A stretch of DNA of 45,919 nucleotides, taken from positions 1 through 45,919 of the forward strand of contig UNSJ01000014.1 of NCBI GenBank assembly GCA_900548405.1, written 5' to 3'. Positions 17,601 to 26,616 of this stretch are shown in pieces. Both the position numbers and the translations under genes were made by a program. Every line of letters starts with the position of its first letter. Within the stretch, counting starts at the first letter, position 1. The DNA is from Candidatus Gastranaerophilales bacterium. Its GTDB lineage: Bacteria; Cyanobacteriota; Vampirovibrionia; Gastranaerophilales; Gastranaerophilaceae. The notes beneath the pieces were generated by a model. That model was not told the DNA's origin. It saw nothing but the letters and a program-made list of their open reading frames with translations, and did not search any database.

Positions 17601-18032
17601 TTGTGTGTCATTGCTGTTATCTGCTTGCGGAATATAATTTTCAATAAGAAACTTACCGTCTTTTTGAACTTTTAAATTAACATTAAGATTATCTGCTCCT
17701 GCCATATCTATTTCAATTTTACGCATAAGCAGAGGTAACAAAGATATTTTAGCCTGTACATTATCTGCAGAAAGAAACTTTTCATCTGTCGGCAGACTTA
17801 CTTCTATATGACCTGCCTTCAATCCTGCCGTGAGTTTTGGAGTTGTTAAGATTTGAAGGTTTTCCAGCTTTAATTTAAAACCTGATGCCTCCTCGACCAT
17901 CTTTGATATATCTGCACTGTAAGAATTTAAAACTCCGTTTAAAAACAATGGAGCTGAAAGAAACAATATGTATAATACAGCAATTAATGAACTTGCTGTT
18001 ATAGCTGCAATTTTTAATACTCTTTTACTCAT
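14601..18032 (-). CDS. large AsmA-like envelope protein
   Basis: A 1143-residue protein with an N-terminal membrane anchor (about residues 7-31) and then ~1000 residues of beta-rich, Asn/Ser/Lys-rich repeats with many NIxG and IxGxI patterns. Near residues 890-1030 it resembles the AsmA C-terminal region: GTFGNIGRFENYLFAQNL and FKSVSGNMAFNNGWASLSPI. AsmA/TamB-type proteins are thought to bridge inner and outer membranes and affect lipid transport. The last ~70 residues are a Gln/Lys/Glu coiled coil, which is unusual for the family. The SD (GAGGGG) is about 10 bases before the ATG. It shares a terminator with the convergent secreted-protein gene. Confidence 0.72.
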   Translation of the reverse strand: MSKRVLKIAAITASSLIAVLYILFLSAPLFLNGVLNSYSADISKMVEEASGFKLKLENLQILTTPKLTAGLKAGHIEVSLPTDEKFLSADNVQAKISLLPLLMRKIEIDMAGADNLNVNLKVQKDGKFLIENYIPQADNSNDTQPQNSAAEPLPFVYYHTPAEYVNNYNLSFIDMKTDKSYYFSGNRIKVSDFVLNKKVKVLADGKVLLQDRNQFNYDVKIFNKIMPDMDLNELVFSPKTENAPAGQPISLNVIDIFKAIHNNYVTADLKADVKTFGTPDNINWSGTVNVSNLGAAVDNKKLPSSNIDITLKGNKINLYSKLYTAEKELTEVVADIKTGKHPKIDLNCKSDAKFKSIFDMADSIAKSFGYHDLDTLTATGGIDADFSLKSDMKKVESSGYLKIPSSSITYKLYNAYIKDIKADIDFSGDTVNIKDAGFKVAEQPLKVNGTISNDINAHVIADKLQLKALLVAAGQLGLLKDNDIKSGTLSLDASLTGKLDKPVPKVSLNVDNVNIKNIPSNTSVILMSSNADVNTDGKSFTGGIDINNLKVLNPVANISAPKSKISFGQKDINIDNAYVLLNNSRIDITGMVSDYTTKDINFDINAKGNILSSDVKSMIPADLRKEVASAGSLPLSVKITGNDKAQNIAVNLSANTSNYVSILSVDALKGKNTVIKSDIKIANDSLKLSDTGVYANGVGVLEVKGSVNNLSKSQTLALDISTPQQISMEIPTLKKSNLKAKGNISVSGAAVNPVLKGNIDIPVITIPDMLLTMENMSVNLNGVIANGKGTLAKFTSGGITAQNLTSDFSFKDNVFYLKNLTGEAFDGKINGNISYNIINGKIGVIFKGSGMNAEKAIAGAAGLKNALSGTLGFDANVTLHGATDVEMMKNLKGKVSFEITDGTFGNIGRFENYLFAQNLQSNSIIKAAINSVAALPTVKNTAEFKSVSGNMAFNNGWASLSPIKTSGPSMSSYITGKYNLLNATANVIVLGRISAEVVSLLGPLGDLSVSKLTSYIPKFGTLTGNLINALTTDPKSENVSAIPLLSSGNKNYKDFKVVFNGGVESRSSVKSFKWLSKCDTSEIEQVTVKEQIENTKQAIQEAKQHKVEQLQKSLEESRAKAQEAKQQMQDAKEGLKNLKNLLK

Positions 18033-18074
18033 ATAATCATACCCCTCTTAATTGATTTTAATTCTACAACAAAA

Positions 18075-18953
18075 CTATTTTTTCTTCCTGTCCGGATAAC
18101 AGTTCCATTTAATATCAGGATTTTTTCTAAACCAGGTCAATTGGCGTTTTGCATAATTTCTGGTATTCTGCTTAAGCTTATCTTTTGCTTCTTCCAATGT
18201 CAATTCACCATCAAGGTAAGAAGTTATTTCTCTATAACCTATTGTGTTTATAATATTATTTATTCTGCCATGTTTTGCCAGTAAATTTTTGGTTTCATCA
18301 ACAAGCCCCTGCTCTATCATCAAATCCACACGTCTGTTTATCCTGTCATAAAGTTCCTCACGCGGATAGTTTAAACCAATCCACTCAACCTCAAACTCCG
18401 GCTCTTTAAGTCCTCTTGCCTCACTGACAGGACTACCTGTAAGTTTTACTATTTCAATAAATCTGATAGCACGTCTTTTATCATTTTGTACTACAAGTTT
18501 TGCAGCCTCTGCATCCAGATTAACAAGCATTTCGTACAATTCTGCAAAGCTAAGCTTAGACAAAGTTTCGCGTAATTCATAATCAGGATTAATCTTAGGC
18601 AAATCATAATTTTCCAGCAGAATTCTGAAATAAAGCCCTGTTCCTCCCGCAATAACAGGGGTTTTACCTCGCGAAATAATATCTTCTATAATATTTCTTG
18701 CCTCATTAGCATAAAGCCCGACCGAATAATCAACTTCCGGCTCAACAATATCTATCATATAATGAGGGATTCCAAAACGCTCATCCATATCAGGCTTAGC
18801 AGTTCCTATATCAAGCCCTTTATACACAAGTCTTGAATCGGCAGAAATAATTTCACCGTTTACACGCCTTGCAAGTTCAACGGCATAAGCGGTTTTTCCG
18901 CTTGCAGTTGCCCCAACAACAGCTATTACCTTATTTTTCTTTTGATTCATCAT
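18075..18953 (-). CDS. miaA: tRNA dimethylallyltransferase MiaA
   Basis: MiaA adds a dimethylallyl group to A37 of UNN-decoding tRNAs. The 292-residue protein has the P-loop GATASGKT (residues ~14-21), SADSRLVYKGLDIGTAKP, IPHYMIDIVEP, the AGGTGLYFRILLE loop, DKRRAIRFIEI and the C-terminal NTRNYAKRQLTWFR. Its start overlaps the end of the upstream membrane-protein gene by 23 bases, so the two are translated from one mRNA. The first two codons are both ATG; either could be used. The window also carries tsaD, another A37 modifier. Confidence 0.95.
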   Translation of the reverse strand: MMNQKKNKVIAVVGATASGKTAYAVELARRVNGEIISADSRLVYKGLDIGTAKPDMDERFGIPHYMIDIVEPEVDYSVGLYANEARNIIEDIISRGKTPVIAGGTGLYFRILLENYDLPKINPDYELRETLSKLSFAELYEMLVNLDAEAAKLVVQNDKRRAIRFIEIVKLTGSPVSEARGLKEPEFEVEWIGLNYPREELYDRINRRVDLMIEQGLVDETKNLLAKHGRINNIINTIGYREITSYLDGELTLEEAKDKLKQNTRNYAKRQLTWFRKNPDIKWNCYPDRKKK

Positions 18954-19803
18954 CTACTGCTTCCATATCAACAAATTTTTTATCATAGTATAAAAATATA
19001 GCTACAACAACAAAAACCGTAAAATAGAACAGAATTATATTCATTATGATGTAAGCTAAAGGATTAATTACAGCAAATGTGTTTAAGAACAATAAAGCAA
19101 ATCCCATGAGCCAAATACTGATAAAAAATCTGAATGAAGAAAAGAAATCCTTAAACAGTTTAACAACAGAACGCCATAAAGCAACAAGCGGATTAGGAGT
19201 TTTGTATATTATTTCAGGAATCCAAAACATCAACAAATACATAATTATTGATGTAATAAGCATAAATAATAAACTCCATTTACCGAAGAATATTATTTGT
19301 TCAGGAGCAAGTTTGTCTATAAACGCTGCCATAGATTGGTTTGTTATTGAAGGATCCATAGCTATAACCTGCAAGTTTTGCATGGATTCTGTATCAAGAC
19401 CGCCTATGATATTTACCCCTAACAGGTACACAACAGGCGTTGCAAAAACCTGTATAAAGAAAAGAATAATATAAAACCCTACAAATGATAAAAAGTATTT
19501 CCCAATACCAACAGGCAAAGCCTTAAACAAATTCATAGTAGCTTTTGCTCTGTCAGCATCTAAAACAAAAACCTGTTTTGATAAATCAATCGCCTCTTTT
19601 ACCATATAAAACCAGGAAGCAAAGAATGCACCTGACATAAATAGAACCGTAACAGAAGCTAAAATAAGCTCGTGGGTTGAATCAACAGTGTTACGAGAAT
19701 ATAAAGAATACAAGTCCAGCAATTTCACAAATACAATCAAAGGTATTGCAAGAATAATATTATAATTTGTGATTTTGGCTGCCTGCTTAAATATATTTAT
19801 CAT
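18931..19803 (-). CDS. six-helix membrane protein of unknown function
   Basis: A 290-residue integral membrane protein with about six hydrophobic helices (near residues 15-35, 46-69, 100-127, 170-190, 218-240, 248-272). There is a short acidic tail (MEAVDDESKEK). It resembles the broad class of YciC/DUF975-like membrane proteins in outline, but I see no decisive motif. GAGGT lies 13 bases before the ATG, rather far for an SD. Its end overlaps miaA by 23 bases, so they are probably co-transcribed. Confidence 0.6.
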   Translation of the reverse strand: MINIFKQAAKITNYNIILAIPLIVFVKLLDLYSLYSRNTVDSTHELILASVTVLFMSGAFFASWFYMVKEAIDLSKQVFVLDADRAKATMNLFKALPVGIGKYFLSFVGFYIILFFIQVFATPVVYLLGVNIIGGLDTESMQNLQVIAMDPSITNQSMAAFIDKLAPEQIIFFGKWSLLFMLITSIIMYLLMFWIPEIIYKTPNPLVALWRSVVKLFKDFFSSFRFFISIWLMGFALLFLNTFAVINPLAYIIMNIILFYFTVFVVVAIFLYYDKKFVDMEAVDDESKEK

Positions 19804-19873
19804 AATTTATAATTACCTCAGATTTAAAACTCTTTAAATACCAAATTTACTTAACCGCTTTTTCTTGTTTTTC

Positions 19874-20995
19874 CTATTTTGCAGAGAGTTTTCGTTTTCT
19901 TCTTTTCATTAAATCTACAAAAGCTTCCAAACGTGTTAAATAACCTGCTTTACCGGTCTGTTCATCCATAATCAAAGGCAGAATAGGAATATCACAATTT
20001 TCTCTCATTGCAGGGAAAATATTTTGCGACATAATCTCAGGCATACAAGTAAACGGACTTATGTGAATTATACCGTCTATACCTCTTTCATCAGCATAGG
20101 CAACATCTGATACACATTCCAAAGAATCGCCGCCTATATCACGCATAAGATAAGGTTTTGCCATTCTAAATGCACGCTGCAAGTGAGTTTCGCCTTTTCT
20201 GAAAATTTTAGGAATTATAGCATCTTTTAAGAAACTGCTTATAGTAAGACTTCTTCTAGTCTGTACACCCATTTTACCGAGTTCTCGTGTTATGTTTTGA
20301 TTAGAAAACTGGTCGCATACAAGATATATTTCTCCTGTCAAATCCACATGCAGAACTTCTTTATCAGTATTAATTTCTGTTTTTTTCATTTCTTCAAATG
20401 CCTGTTTTTTTGCTCTATTCAATTTTCTGTTTGTGTCAGCATCTTTAATAAATTGAATTGCTTTATTGTAATGTTTTTCGGCATCACCGAAATTTATTTC
20501 ACGTGCTCTGTAATAAGAAAGCACATTTTCCAAATCGTCTAAAACAAATACTTTTCTTATAGCGATAATGATTGCTCTTGCAAATAAAAGAGGATCATTT
20601 TTACCGCTTACTTCTTTAAGAAAATTGTACATTCCTTTAATGCCGTCATATAAAGTAAGTTCAATATATTTTGCATCATACCCCAAATCAGTCAGAGCAT
20701 TTTTAATACAGTTTCCGTATTCTCCCAAACGGCAGCATCCCGGAGAAGAAATCATAGCAACATAATCAGTTCCGCCTTCAATAGCTTCAATAAAATTTCC
20801 TAAAATAAGTTTGTAAGGAAGGCAGATAGCCTCAGGTGAATGTTTAGTTCCCAAAGATAATGTTTTTTTGCTTGTGTATGGAGGAATAAAAGGTTCAACT
20901 CCGATTTTTTTAAGAGCTGCAGCCCAAGCTATATAAACTGTTCCCATGTGGGGAAATGCTACTTTCTTTTTTGTATCTTTATCTGTTTTATTCAT
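19874..20995 (-). CDS. 2-hydroxyacyl-CoA dehydratase/activase-related protein (DUF2229-like)
   Basis: The 373-residue protein resembles the CoA-dehydratase-type half of DUF2229/HgdB-like proteins. The landmarks are VAFPHMGTVYIAWAAALKKIG at the start, EAICLPYKLILGNFIEAIE, ISSPGCCRLGEYG and a late HISPFTCMPEIMSQN. The cysteines in these three segments (about residues 58, 86-87 and 318) are where related proteins hold an Fe-S cluster. Family members usually go with an ATP-dependent activase (HgdC/BcrAD type); none is nearby here. The reaction is unknown. No strong SD was seen. It stands alone between gcvPB and the membrane-protein gene. Confidence 0.7.
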   Translation of the reverse strand: MNKTDKDTKKKVAFPHMGTVYIAWAAALKKIGVEPFIPPYTSKKTLSLGTKHSPEAICLPYKLILGNFIEAIEGGTDYVAMISSPGCCRLGEYGNCIKNALTDLGYDAKYIELTLYDGIKGMYNFLKEVSGKNDPLLFARAIIIAIRKVFVLDDLENVLSYYRAREINFGDAEKHYNKAIQFIKDADTNRKLNRAKKQAFEEMKKTEINTDKEVLHVDLTGEIYLVCDQFSNQNITRELGKMGVQTRRSLTISSFLKDAIIPKIFRKGETHLQRAFRMAKPYLMRDIGGDSLECVSDVAYADERGIDGIIHISPFTCMPEIMSQNIFPAMRENCDIPILPLIMDEQTGKAGYLTRLEAFVDLMKRRKRKLSAK

Positions 20996-21025
20996 AGTCC
21001 GGTTTTCTCTTTATTTAAATATATA

Positions 21026-22447
21026 TTATTGTACAAATTTTAAATCCGGATGACGTGCCGCAAGGGTTTCATCAAGACGTTTTACCGGTGTTGTATGCGG
21101 TGCTGAAATTAATTTTTCGGGATTAGTTTCAGCATCTTTTGCAATTTTCAACATCACGTTTACAAAATTATCAAGAACTTCTTTAGTTTCAGATTCAGTA
21201 GGCTCAATCATTAATGCCTCATGAACGATTAACGGGAAGTATACTGTCGGCGGATGTGTATTTTCATCCATAAGTCCTTTAGCAATATTCAGCGTAGAAA
21301 CACCGAATTCTTTTTGCTTATCACCGGACAACACAAATTCATGCATACAAGGTTCATCGTAAGGCAGTAAATATGCTCCTTTTAATTTTTCTTTTAAATA
21401 ATTAGCGTTCAATACAGCATTTTCACTAGCTTCTTTTAAGTTAGGTCCCATCATAAGAATATATGCATAAGCCTTAACCATAACAGCAAAGTTTCCGTAA
21501 AAACCTTTAACGCTTCCAATAGAATGCTTTATGTTATAGTTTCTGAAATATTTTTCGCCGTTAAAACCCACCACAGGAGCAGGTAAAAATTCTTTCAAGT
21601 TTTCAACAACCCCGACAGGACCCGCACCGGGGCCGCCGCCACCGTGAGGAGTTGCAAATGTTTTATGCAGATTAAGGTGAACAACATCAAATCCCATTAA
21701 CTTAGGATTTGTTTTACCCATAATTGCATTGAAATTAGCACCGTCATAGTATAATAATGAACCGTTTTTGTGCATCAACTCTGATATCTCAAGAACATTT
21801 TCTTCATAAATTCCTAAAGTATTTGGATTTGTCATCATAATAGCTGCAACGTCAGAATCCAATAATTCTTTTAAAGCATTAACATCAACCTGTCCTCTTT
21901 CGTTTGATTTAACGGGAACAATATCGAAACCACAGAAATGAGCACTTGCAGGATTTGTACCGTGAGCAGAATCAGGAATAATAACTTTTTTACGTCTTTC
22001 ACCTTTTACATCAAAGTATTTTTTGATTATCATCATACCTGTCAATTCACCGTGAGCACCCGCAGCAGGCTGCAATGTCACAGCATCCATACCTGTTACT
22101 GTTTTCAATGCTTCCTGAAGCTTATACATAAGTTCAAGAGCACCTTGTGAATCAACATCATCACTTAACGGATGAAGATTAGTAAAACCTTCTAAACCTG
22201 CCAAAAGTTCATTAACCTTGGGATTATATTTCATAGTGCAGGAGCCCAGAGGATAGAAACCTTTTTCTATACAAAAATTTCTGTCTGAAAGTTCTTTGTA
22301 ATGACGCATTGCTTCAAGTTCACTAACATTTGGCAGACCAACAGCATCAGTCCTTAAAAGACTTTTATCTAAAAAACTTAAATCTTCTGCTTCATCAGTT
22401 AAAGTTACCCCTGCAACATCGTTGCTTTTTTCAAAAATTGTTTTCAC
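21026..22447 (-). CDS. gcvPB: glycine dehydrogenase (decarboxylating) subunit 2
   Basis: This is the PLP-bearing beta half of the split glycine-cleavage P-protein. It has [34 protein letters not shown], the catalytic lysine in [12 protein letters not shown] (about Lys262) and HPPTVYFPL. The 473 residues are the family norm. The start is a GTG whose G is also the last base of the sigma-factor stop (TAGTG), with an AGGGG SD about 9 bases before. The partner gcvPA and the H and T proteins are not in the window. No glycine riboswitch is visible because the upstream sequence is coding. Confidence 0.95.
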   Translation of the reverse strand: MKTIFEKSNDVAGVTLTDEAEDLSFLDKSLLRTDAVGLPNVSELEAMRHYKELSDRNFCIEKGFYPLGSCTMKYNPKVNELLAGLEGFTNLHPLSDDVDSQGALELMYKLQEALKTVTGMDAVTLQPAAGAHGELTGMMIIKKYFDVKGERRKKVIIPDSAHGTNPASAHFCGFDIVPVKSNERGQVDVNALKELLDSDVAAIMMTNPNTLGIYEENVLEISELMHKNGSLLYYDGANFNAIMGKTNPKLMGFDVVHLNLHKTFATPHGGGGPGAGPVGVVENLKEFLPAPVVGFNGEKYFRNYNIKHSIGSVKGFYGNFAVMVKAYAYILMMGPNLKEASENAVLNANYLKEKLKGAYLLPYDEPCMHEFVLSGDKQKEFGVSTLNIAKGLMDENTHPPTVYFPLIVHEALMIEPTESETKEVLDNFVNVMLKIAKDAETNPEKLISAPHTTPVKRLDETLAARHPDLKFVQ

Positions 22448-23064
22448 TAAATAATCCCCTGTCTTTTTAAATCTCTTTTAATTTTGTCCAAGCCTGATTG
22501 AATAATACGTGAAATACGTGATTGGGAAATGTTAAATTCTTCAGCGATTTCTCTTAATTTTTTCTCCTTAAAGAACTTGTATTCTATAAGTTCTCTTTCT
22601 CTTTGAGGAAGTTTTTTCATAGATTCAAGGATTTCAGCCTTAAGTTCAGAAAGCTCAATACACTCCTCAGGAGTTTTGTCATCAGCTTTTATTTGCGTAG
22701 GAACTTCAGCATCCTGCATTTCATCAATAGAAAGGATTGTTTTATAAACTTCTTCACGCAGGTTCCCGTTTTCTTCTTCGACAACCTGTTTTTTATTTTT
22801 CAGTGAGTACCATTTATAACGTCTTCTGACCTCATTGCGGATAGCCCATTTTATAGCAGTGGAAAGATAAGTATTATTAAAATTTTCAGGAGAATTGTTT
22901 TTAAAAAGAATGTATAAAGTATGGTTGCCTATGTTTATTAACTCCGGTAGTTCAATCAAGTGTGATGTTGAAAATTTCTGGTATTCCACTTTGGCAATTG
23001 TTTCAATTAAATTTTTGTATTCCCTTAAATTTACCTTCTGCTGAAGATTTTGTTTTGGTGACAT
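22447..23064 (-). CDS. RNA polymerase sigma factor, sigma-70 family (FliA/WhiG-like)
   Basis: An alternative sigma factor with a region-2-like part ([20 protein letters not shown], around residue 80) and a clear region 4 helix-turn-helix ([14 protein letters not shown] then [30 protein letters not shown]). It has no region 1.1. From the ATG at 23064 it is 205 residues; a TTG at 23100 would add 12 residues but has no SD. A TATAGT lies one base before the chosen ATG, so the start remains uncertain. It overlaps gcvPB by one base. Which promoters it reads is unknown. Confidence 0.8.
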   Translation of the reverse strand: MSPKQNLQQKVNLREYKNLIETIAKVEYQKFSTSHLIELPELINIGNHTLYILFKNNSPENFNNTYLSTAIKWAIRNEVRRRYKWYSLKNKKQVVEEENGNLREEVYKTILSIDEMQDAEVPTQIKADDKTPEECIELSELKAEILESMKKLPQRERELIEYKFFKEKKLREIAEEFNISQSRISRIIQSGLDKIKRDLKRQGII

Positions 23065-23220
23065 AACTATAACATTAATCCTATCTAAGCATTTCCACAA
23101 CTACATAATATCAAAAAAAAATATAGAATACCAGACAATGTAATTTCTCTTAACATAATTTATAGTATCACTGACACTTTAATAATTAAAACGGTATAAA
23201 CGCAATAAGGAGTTAACTAT

Positions 23221-24084
23221 ATGAGAATTTTATTTTGTACGGACGGTTCAAAAATAAGCTTTGATGCATTAAGAAATATTTCAAAATGGTTTAATGAAGC
23301 AATAATTGATGTAATTTGTGTAATAGACTGGAGCTTTCTTCCGGATGAAGTGAGTATAGAAGCAGACGGTTTTGCTATGTCATGTGCAAATATTGCAGAC
23401 ACAATTCTTGAATATGCAGAAAAAGAAATTAAAAGTTTAAATTTAACACTCGGCAACAGAATAAAAAACTGCGGTTCTGCAGTTGAAAGTATATTAGAAC
23501 AATCAGAAAAAGAAAATTATGATTTAATTCTTATGGGTTCACACGGTAAAAAAGGTATACAAAAGTGGTTAGGTTCAGTTTCACAGGAAGTGTTGGACAG
23601 CAGCAAAATTTCAGATTATATTTCAAGAGAAGCAAATAATCGCAAAAGAATTTTATTCACAACAGACGGCTCTAAATGTTCAATCAGTATTATTCAAAAT
23701 TTAATTCCGAAAATTAATTTAGAAAACAAAGAAATTTATATATGTATGGTTATAGAAGATCCTAATCTTTTATTTTTAGAAGGAACGCTTGATACTAACT
23801 GGCTTCTGGAAATTGAAAAACAGCAGGAGCTATATGCAGCACATGCAATTAAAGATATTCAAAAGCTTTTGGAAGATAACAACATAATGGCAAATGAAAC
23901 CGTTATACTAAAAGGAATTCCTGCTCAAAAAATTATAGATTATTCAAAAACTAACGAAATTGATTTAATAGTGCTTGGCGCTCATAACAAATCACGACTT
24001 GACAAATTCCTTACAGAATCCGTAAGCAAACGAGTTTTAGCAAATGTAAAAAGCGATGTTATGCTTGTGAAATGTAATGATTAA
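23221..24084 (+). CDS. tandem universal stress protein
   Basis: Two UspA-like domains occupy 287 residues. Domain 1 (1-~140) starts RILFCTDGSKIS and has LILMGSHGKKGIQ. Domain 2 (~143-287) starts RILFTTDGSKCS and has LIVLGAHNKSRLDKFL followed by the closing strand SDVMLVK. The nucleotide-loop motif G-2x-G-9x-G[S/T] is nearly intact in domain 1 but altered in domain 2 (GAHN), so only one domain may bind ATP. Domain 1 lacks the usual final strand. A strong SD (AAGGAG) lies 8 bases before the ATG, and a TATAAA lies upstream. It overlaps the convergent pilin gene by 4 bases. Confidence 0.88.
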   Translation: MRILFCTDGSKISFDALRNISKWFNEAIIDVICVIDWSFLPDEVSIEADGFAMSCANIADTILEYAEKEIKSLNLTLGNRIKNCGSAVESILEQSEKENYDLILMGSHGKKGIQKWLGSVSQEVLDSSKISDYISREANNRKRILFTTDGSKCSISIIQNLIPKINLENKEIYICMVIEDPNLLFLEGTLDTNWLLEIEKQQELYAAHAIKDIQKLLEDNNIMANETVILKGIPAQKIIDYSKTNEIDLIVLGAHNKSRLDKFLTESVSKRVLANVKSDVMLVKCND

Positions 24085-24797
24085 TAGTCCATTTCCCAAT
24101 CAGCGTTAAGAATCAATCCGAAACAGCCTTTAGCATCCGAGCGGGCAGCACAACCCAAAGCTGCTCTTGCATCTTGAGGGTTAGTTTTACTTGAACCGCA
24201 TTGACCTCGAGTTTTACAAGCAGGAGGAACACCATCCTCGTCAATAGAGCCGTCGAGATAATAAGTTACAAAAAACAAATCACGGCCTGCAATATTCGGT
24301 CCCTGCTGACCGTTTATATCGATTGTAATGTGTCCGTAAGGAGAAGTAACATCACCCCATTTTGTTGAGTGATATTTTGCCTGTTCCATACATATTGCAG
24401 CACCGCTGACAAGACTTACACAAGGAGCATTTGCCGTACCCGCCCAATAGCTGCCGTTATTAAGAGTTGTACCGTTCATATTTTTATAAGTACTTGCAAA
24501 GCAAGGTGTAAATGCAGTGTAACAAGTTGCAGAAACTTTAAGATATTTGTTTAAAAAGTTTTTAACTTCGGCAGCACTGGTTAAGCCTGCTTCACCCAAA
24601 TCAACTGCATTTTTATCATTTTGATAAGACATTAAAGCTTGGGATAATAAATTATAAACTTTATTCAATTGTGTTACATATGACTTTCTTTGATAATTCT
24701 GCATCAGAGAAGGCACAGTCATTGCAGAAACCACGCCAATAATACCGAGCGTAACCAATACTTCGGCTAAAGTAAAGCCATACATTCCATTTTTCAT
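24081..24797 (-). CDS. type II/IV pilin-like protein
   Basis: A 238-residue pseudopilin-like protein. A short leader MKNGMYG is followed by the FTLAEVLVTLGIIGVV signature (Glu5 present), which is cut by prepilin peptidase after the glycine. The rest of the hydrophobic helix, a basic QRKSYVTQL region and a globular Cys-containing head follow. The head carries the motif IDINGQQGPNIAGRDLF, shared with the other two pilin-like proteins here, and ends CFGLILNADWEMDY. GGAG about 9 bases before the ATG is the SD. It is a lone gene between the usp gene and the permeases, so its secretion or pilus machinery lies elsewhere. It has no homopolymer tract. Confidence 0.85.
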   Translation of the reverse strand: MKNGMYGFTLAEVLVTLGIIGVVSAMTVPSLMQNYQRKSYVTQLNKVYNLLSQALMSYQNDKNAVDLGEAGLTSAAEVKNFLNKYLKVSATCYTAFTPCFASTYKNMNGTTLNNGSYWAGTANAPCVSLVSGAAICMEQAKYHSTKWGDVTSPYGHITIDINGQQGPNIAGRDLFFVTYYLDGSIDEDGVPPACKTRGQCGSSKTNPQDARAALGCAARSDAKGCFGLILNADWEMDY

Positions 24798-24869
24798 ACA
24801 TTTTCACTCCAAAAAAATAATAAACATATTATTTAGTTATAACATATTTTTTAAGAAAACACAATATAT

Positions 24870-24897
24870 TTGACTGTGTATTAAAATAGTGTAATAA
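24870..24897 (+). promoter_or_regulatory. promoter TTGACT-16-TAATAA, likely leaderless
   Basis: A good -35 (24870-24875) and a -10 (24892-24897) with a 16-base spacer; the ATG of the permease gene follows 7 bases after the -10, with no SD. Confidence 0.55.
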
Positions 24898-24904
24898 TTG
24901 CTTT

Positions 24905-25777
24905 ATGTTTAAATATTATGGGAAATATGCGCCATATCTGTTTTTACTGCCTGCTGGAATTGTTTTGCTGGTATTTTTCTTTATACCATTCTTTCAGACC
25001 ATCGGTTTAAGTTTTATGGATTATTCTTCAAGCATTTATAATCCTGATTTTGTGGGCTTAGGAAATTATGTTAAACTTTTTCAAAGTCCTGTATTTTATA
25101 AAGTTTTATGGAACACTTTTATATATCTTTTTGTTGCGGTTCCTATTCTGGCAATATTTCCGCTGTTCCTTGCTGTTTTAATAAACCAAAAAATACGCGG
25201 AGTTACTCTTTATAAGATATTAATTTATCTGCCCGTAATTGTATCAATAGTTGTTGCAGCAATAGCTTTCAAATGGTTATATGCAGATCAGGGTATATTG
25301 AACTATATTGTGACAAGTTTGGGATTTGAGCCGATAGGCTGGCTTACTGATCCTAAATATGCGCTTTATTCGGTAATTATCGTTACTATATGGAAGGGTA
25401 TCGGGTATTATATGATAATTTACCTTGCGGCTTTAATGAGTGTACCTCAAGAGTTATATGAAGCTTGCGATATTGACGGCGCAAACTTTCTAACTAAACA
25501 TTTGACAGTAACAATTCCTCACATAATGCCTACAATTGCATTAGTCACAACAATAAGTGCTATTTCTGCAATGAAAGTCTTTGCGGAAATCTATGTTATG
25601 ACAAAAGGCGGACCGCTGAATTCAAGCAAGACAATAGTTTATTATATTTACGAAAGAGCTTTTGAAAACCTTGATTTAGGTTTTGCATCTGCAATGGCGG
25701 TTGTTCTGCTGATTATCGTAATGACATTTTCTTTGATTAATATATTATGCTTTGAAAGGAATAAGTATCAATTATGA
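24905..25777 (+). CDS. ABC sugar-type permease (UgpA/MalF-like)
   Basis: A 290-residue inner-membrane permease with six predicted helices, starting YGKYAPYLFLLPAGIVLLVF as in UgpA-like proteins. The ATPase-contact EAA loop is present (YEACDIDGANFLTKHLTVTIPHIMP region). It forms the channel with the next gene, which it overlaps by 4 bases (ATGA). Neither a solute-binding protein nor the ATPase is in the window, so both must come from elsewhere. The substrate cannot be read from the sequence; sugars or glycerol phosphate are typical. Confidence 0.9.
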   Translation: MFKYYGKYAPYLFLLPAGIVLLVFFFIPFFQTIGLSFMDYSSSIYNPDFVGLGNYVKLFQSPVFYKVLWNTFIYLFVAVPILAIFPLFLAVLINQKIRGVTLYKILIYLPVIVSIVVAAIAFKWLYADQGILNYIVTSLGFEPIGWLTDPKYALYSVIIVTIWKGIGYYMIIYLAALMSVPQELYEACDIDGANFLTKHLTVTIPHIMPTIALVTTISAISAMKVFAEIYVMTKGGPLNSSKTIVYYIYERAFENLDLGFASAMAVVLLIIVMTFSLINILCFERNKYQL

Positions 25778-26616
25778 GAAGGTTATTAGAAAAATTCTCC
25801 ATACATGCAGTATTAATATTTGTTTCTCTATTGTCAGTTTTTCCTTTTATATGGCTGATATCAACATCATTAAAGGGCAATGCGGAAAACATCTTTGCCT
25901 ATCCGCCTCAAATAATCCCATCGGATTTCACTTGGGCAAACTACACAGGTGTTTGGGATAAAGTCGATTTTATCGGTTATTTTGTAAACAGTATGATAGT
26001 TGCGGGCGGAACTGTTGCTTTAAATTTAATTCTTTCGGCTATGGCAGGTTATCCTCTGGCAAGAATGGAATTTAGGGGAAAGAAAGTTACATTTTTTGCA
26101 ATTCTTGCAACAATAATGATTCCGTTTCAGGCAATAATGCTACCTGTTTACTTAATAACATTAAAGCTCCACCTTGTAGACAGCGTAAGCAATTTTGCGG
26201 GATTTATGGGACTTATTATGCCTTTTGCAGTCAGCGCATTCGGAATATTTTTAATGCGGCAGGCATTTTTGGGTATTCCGAAAGAAATGGAAGAAGCCGC
26301 AATTATAGACGGGTGCAGTGTTTTTCAAGTATTTACAAAAGTACTTTTGCCAATGGTTAAACCTTCTTTGGCAGTGCTTGCAATATTTACATTCATTGGA
26401 TCATGGGGTGAATTTCTTTGGCCCAGTATTGTTTTAACCAAAGAAGCTATGTACACGGTTCCTGTCGGCGTAAACAACTTGCAGGGAATGTTCAGCTCAA
26501 ACTGGAGATTTATTGCAGCAGGTTCAATACTTTCAACCATACCTATATTAATCTTTTTCTTAGCAATGCAAAAATACTTTATATCAGGAGAGAACGAAGG
26601 TGCAGTTAAAGGTTAG
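25774..26616 (+). CDS. ABC sugar-type permease (UgpE/MalG-like)
   Basis: The second permease subunit, 280 residues, with an N-terminal helix VLIFVSLLSVFPFIWLIST, the usual SLK periplasmic start, VNSMIVAGGTVALNLILSAMAGYPLAR and the EAA loop EEAAIIDGCSVFQVFTKVLLP. It overlaps the first permease by 4 bases and the DUF2142-like gene by 17, so the three are translationally coupled. The C-terminal MQKYFISGENEGAVKG is the typical family ending (YFxxGxxxGAVKG). Confidence 0.9.
   Translation: MRRLLEKFSIHAVLIFVSLLSVFPFIWLISTSLKGNAENIFAYPPQIIPSDFTWANYTGVWDKVDFIGYFVNSMIVAGGTVALNLILSAMAGYPLARMEFRGKKVTFFAILATIMIPFQAIMLPVYLITLKLHLVDSVSNFAGFMGLIMPFAVSAFGIFLMRQAFLGIPKEMEEAAIIDGCSVFQVFTKVLLPMVKPSLAVLAIFTFIGSWGEFLWPSIVLTKEAMYTVPVGVNNLQGMFSSNWRFIAAGSILSTIPILIFFLAMQKYFISGENEGAVKG

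Noticed and set aside
23065..23100. TTG start of the sigma-factor gene
   Set aside because: No SD, and it adds 12 residues without family support; the ATG at 23064 is preferred although its promoter position is unclear.
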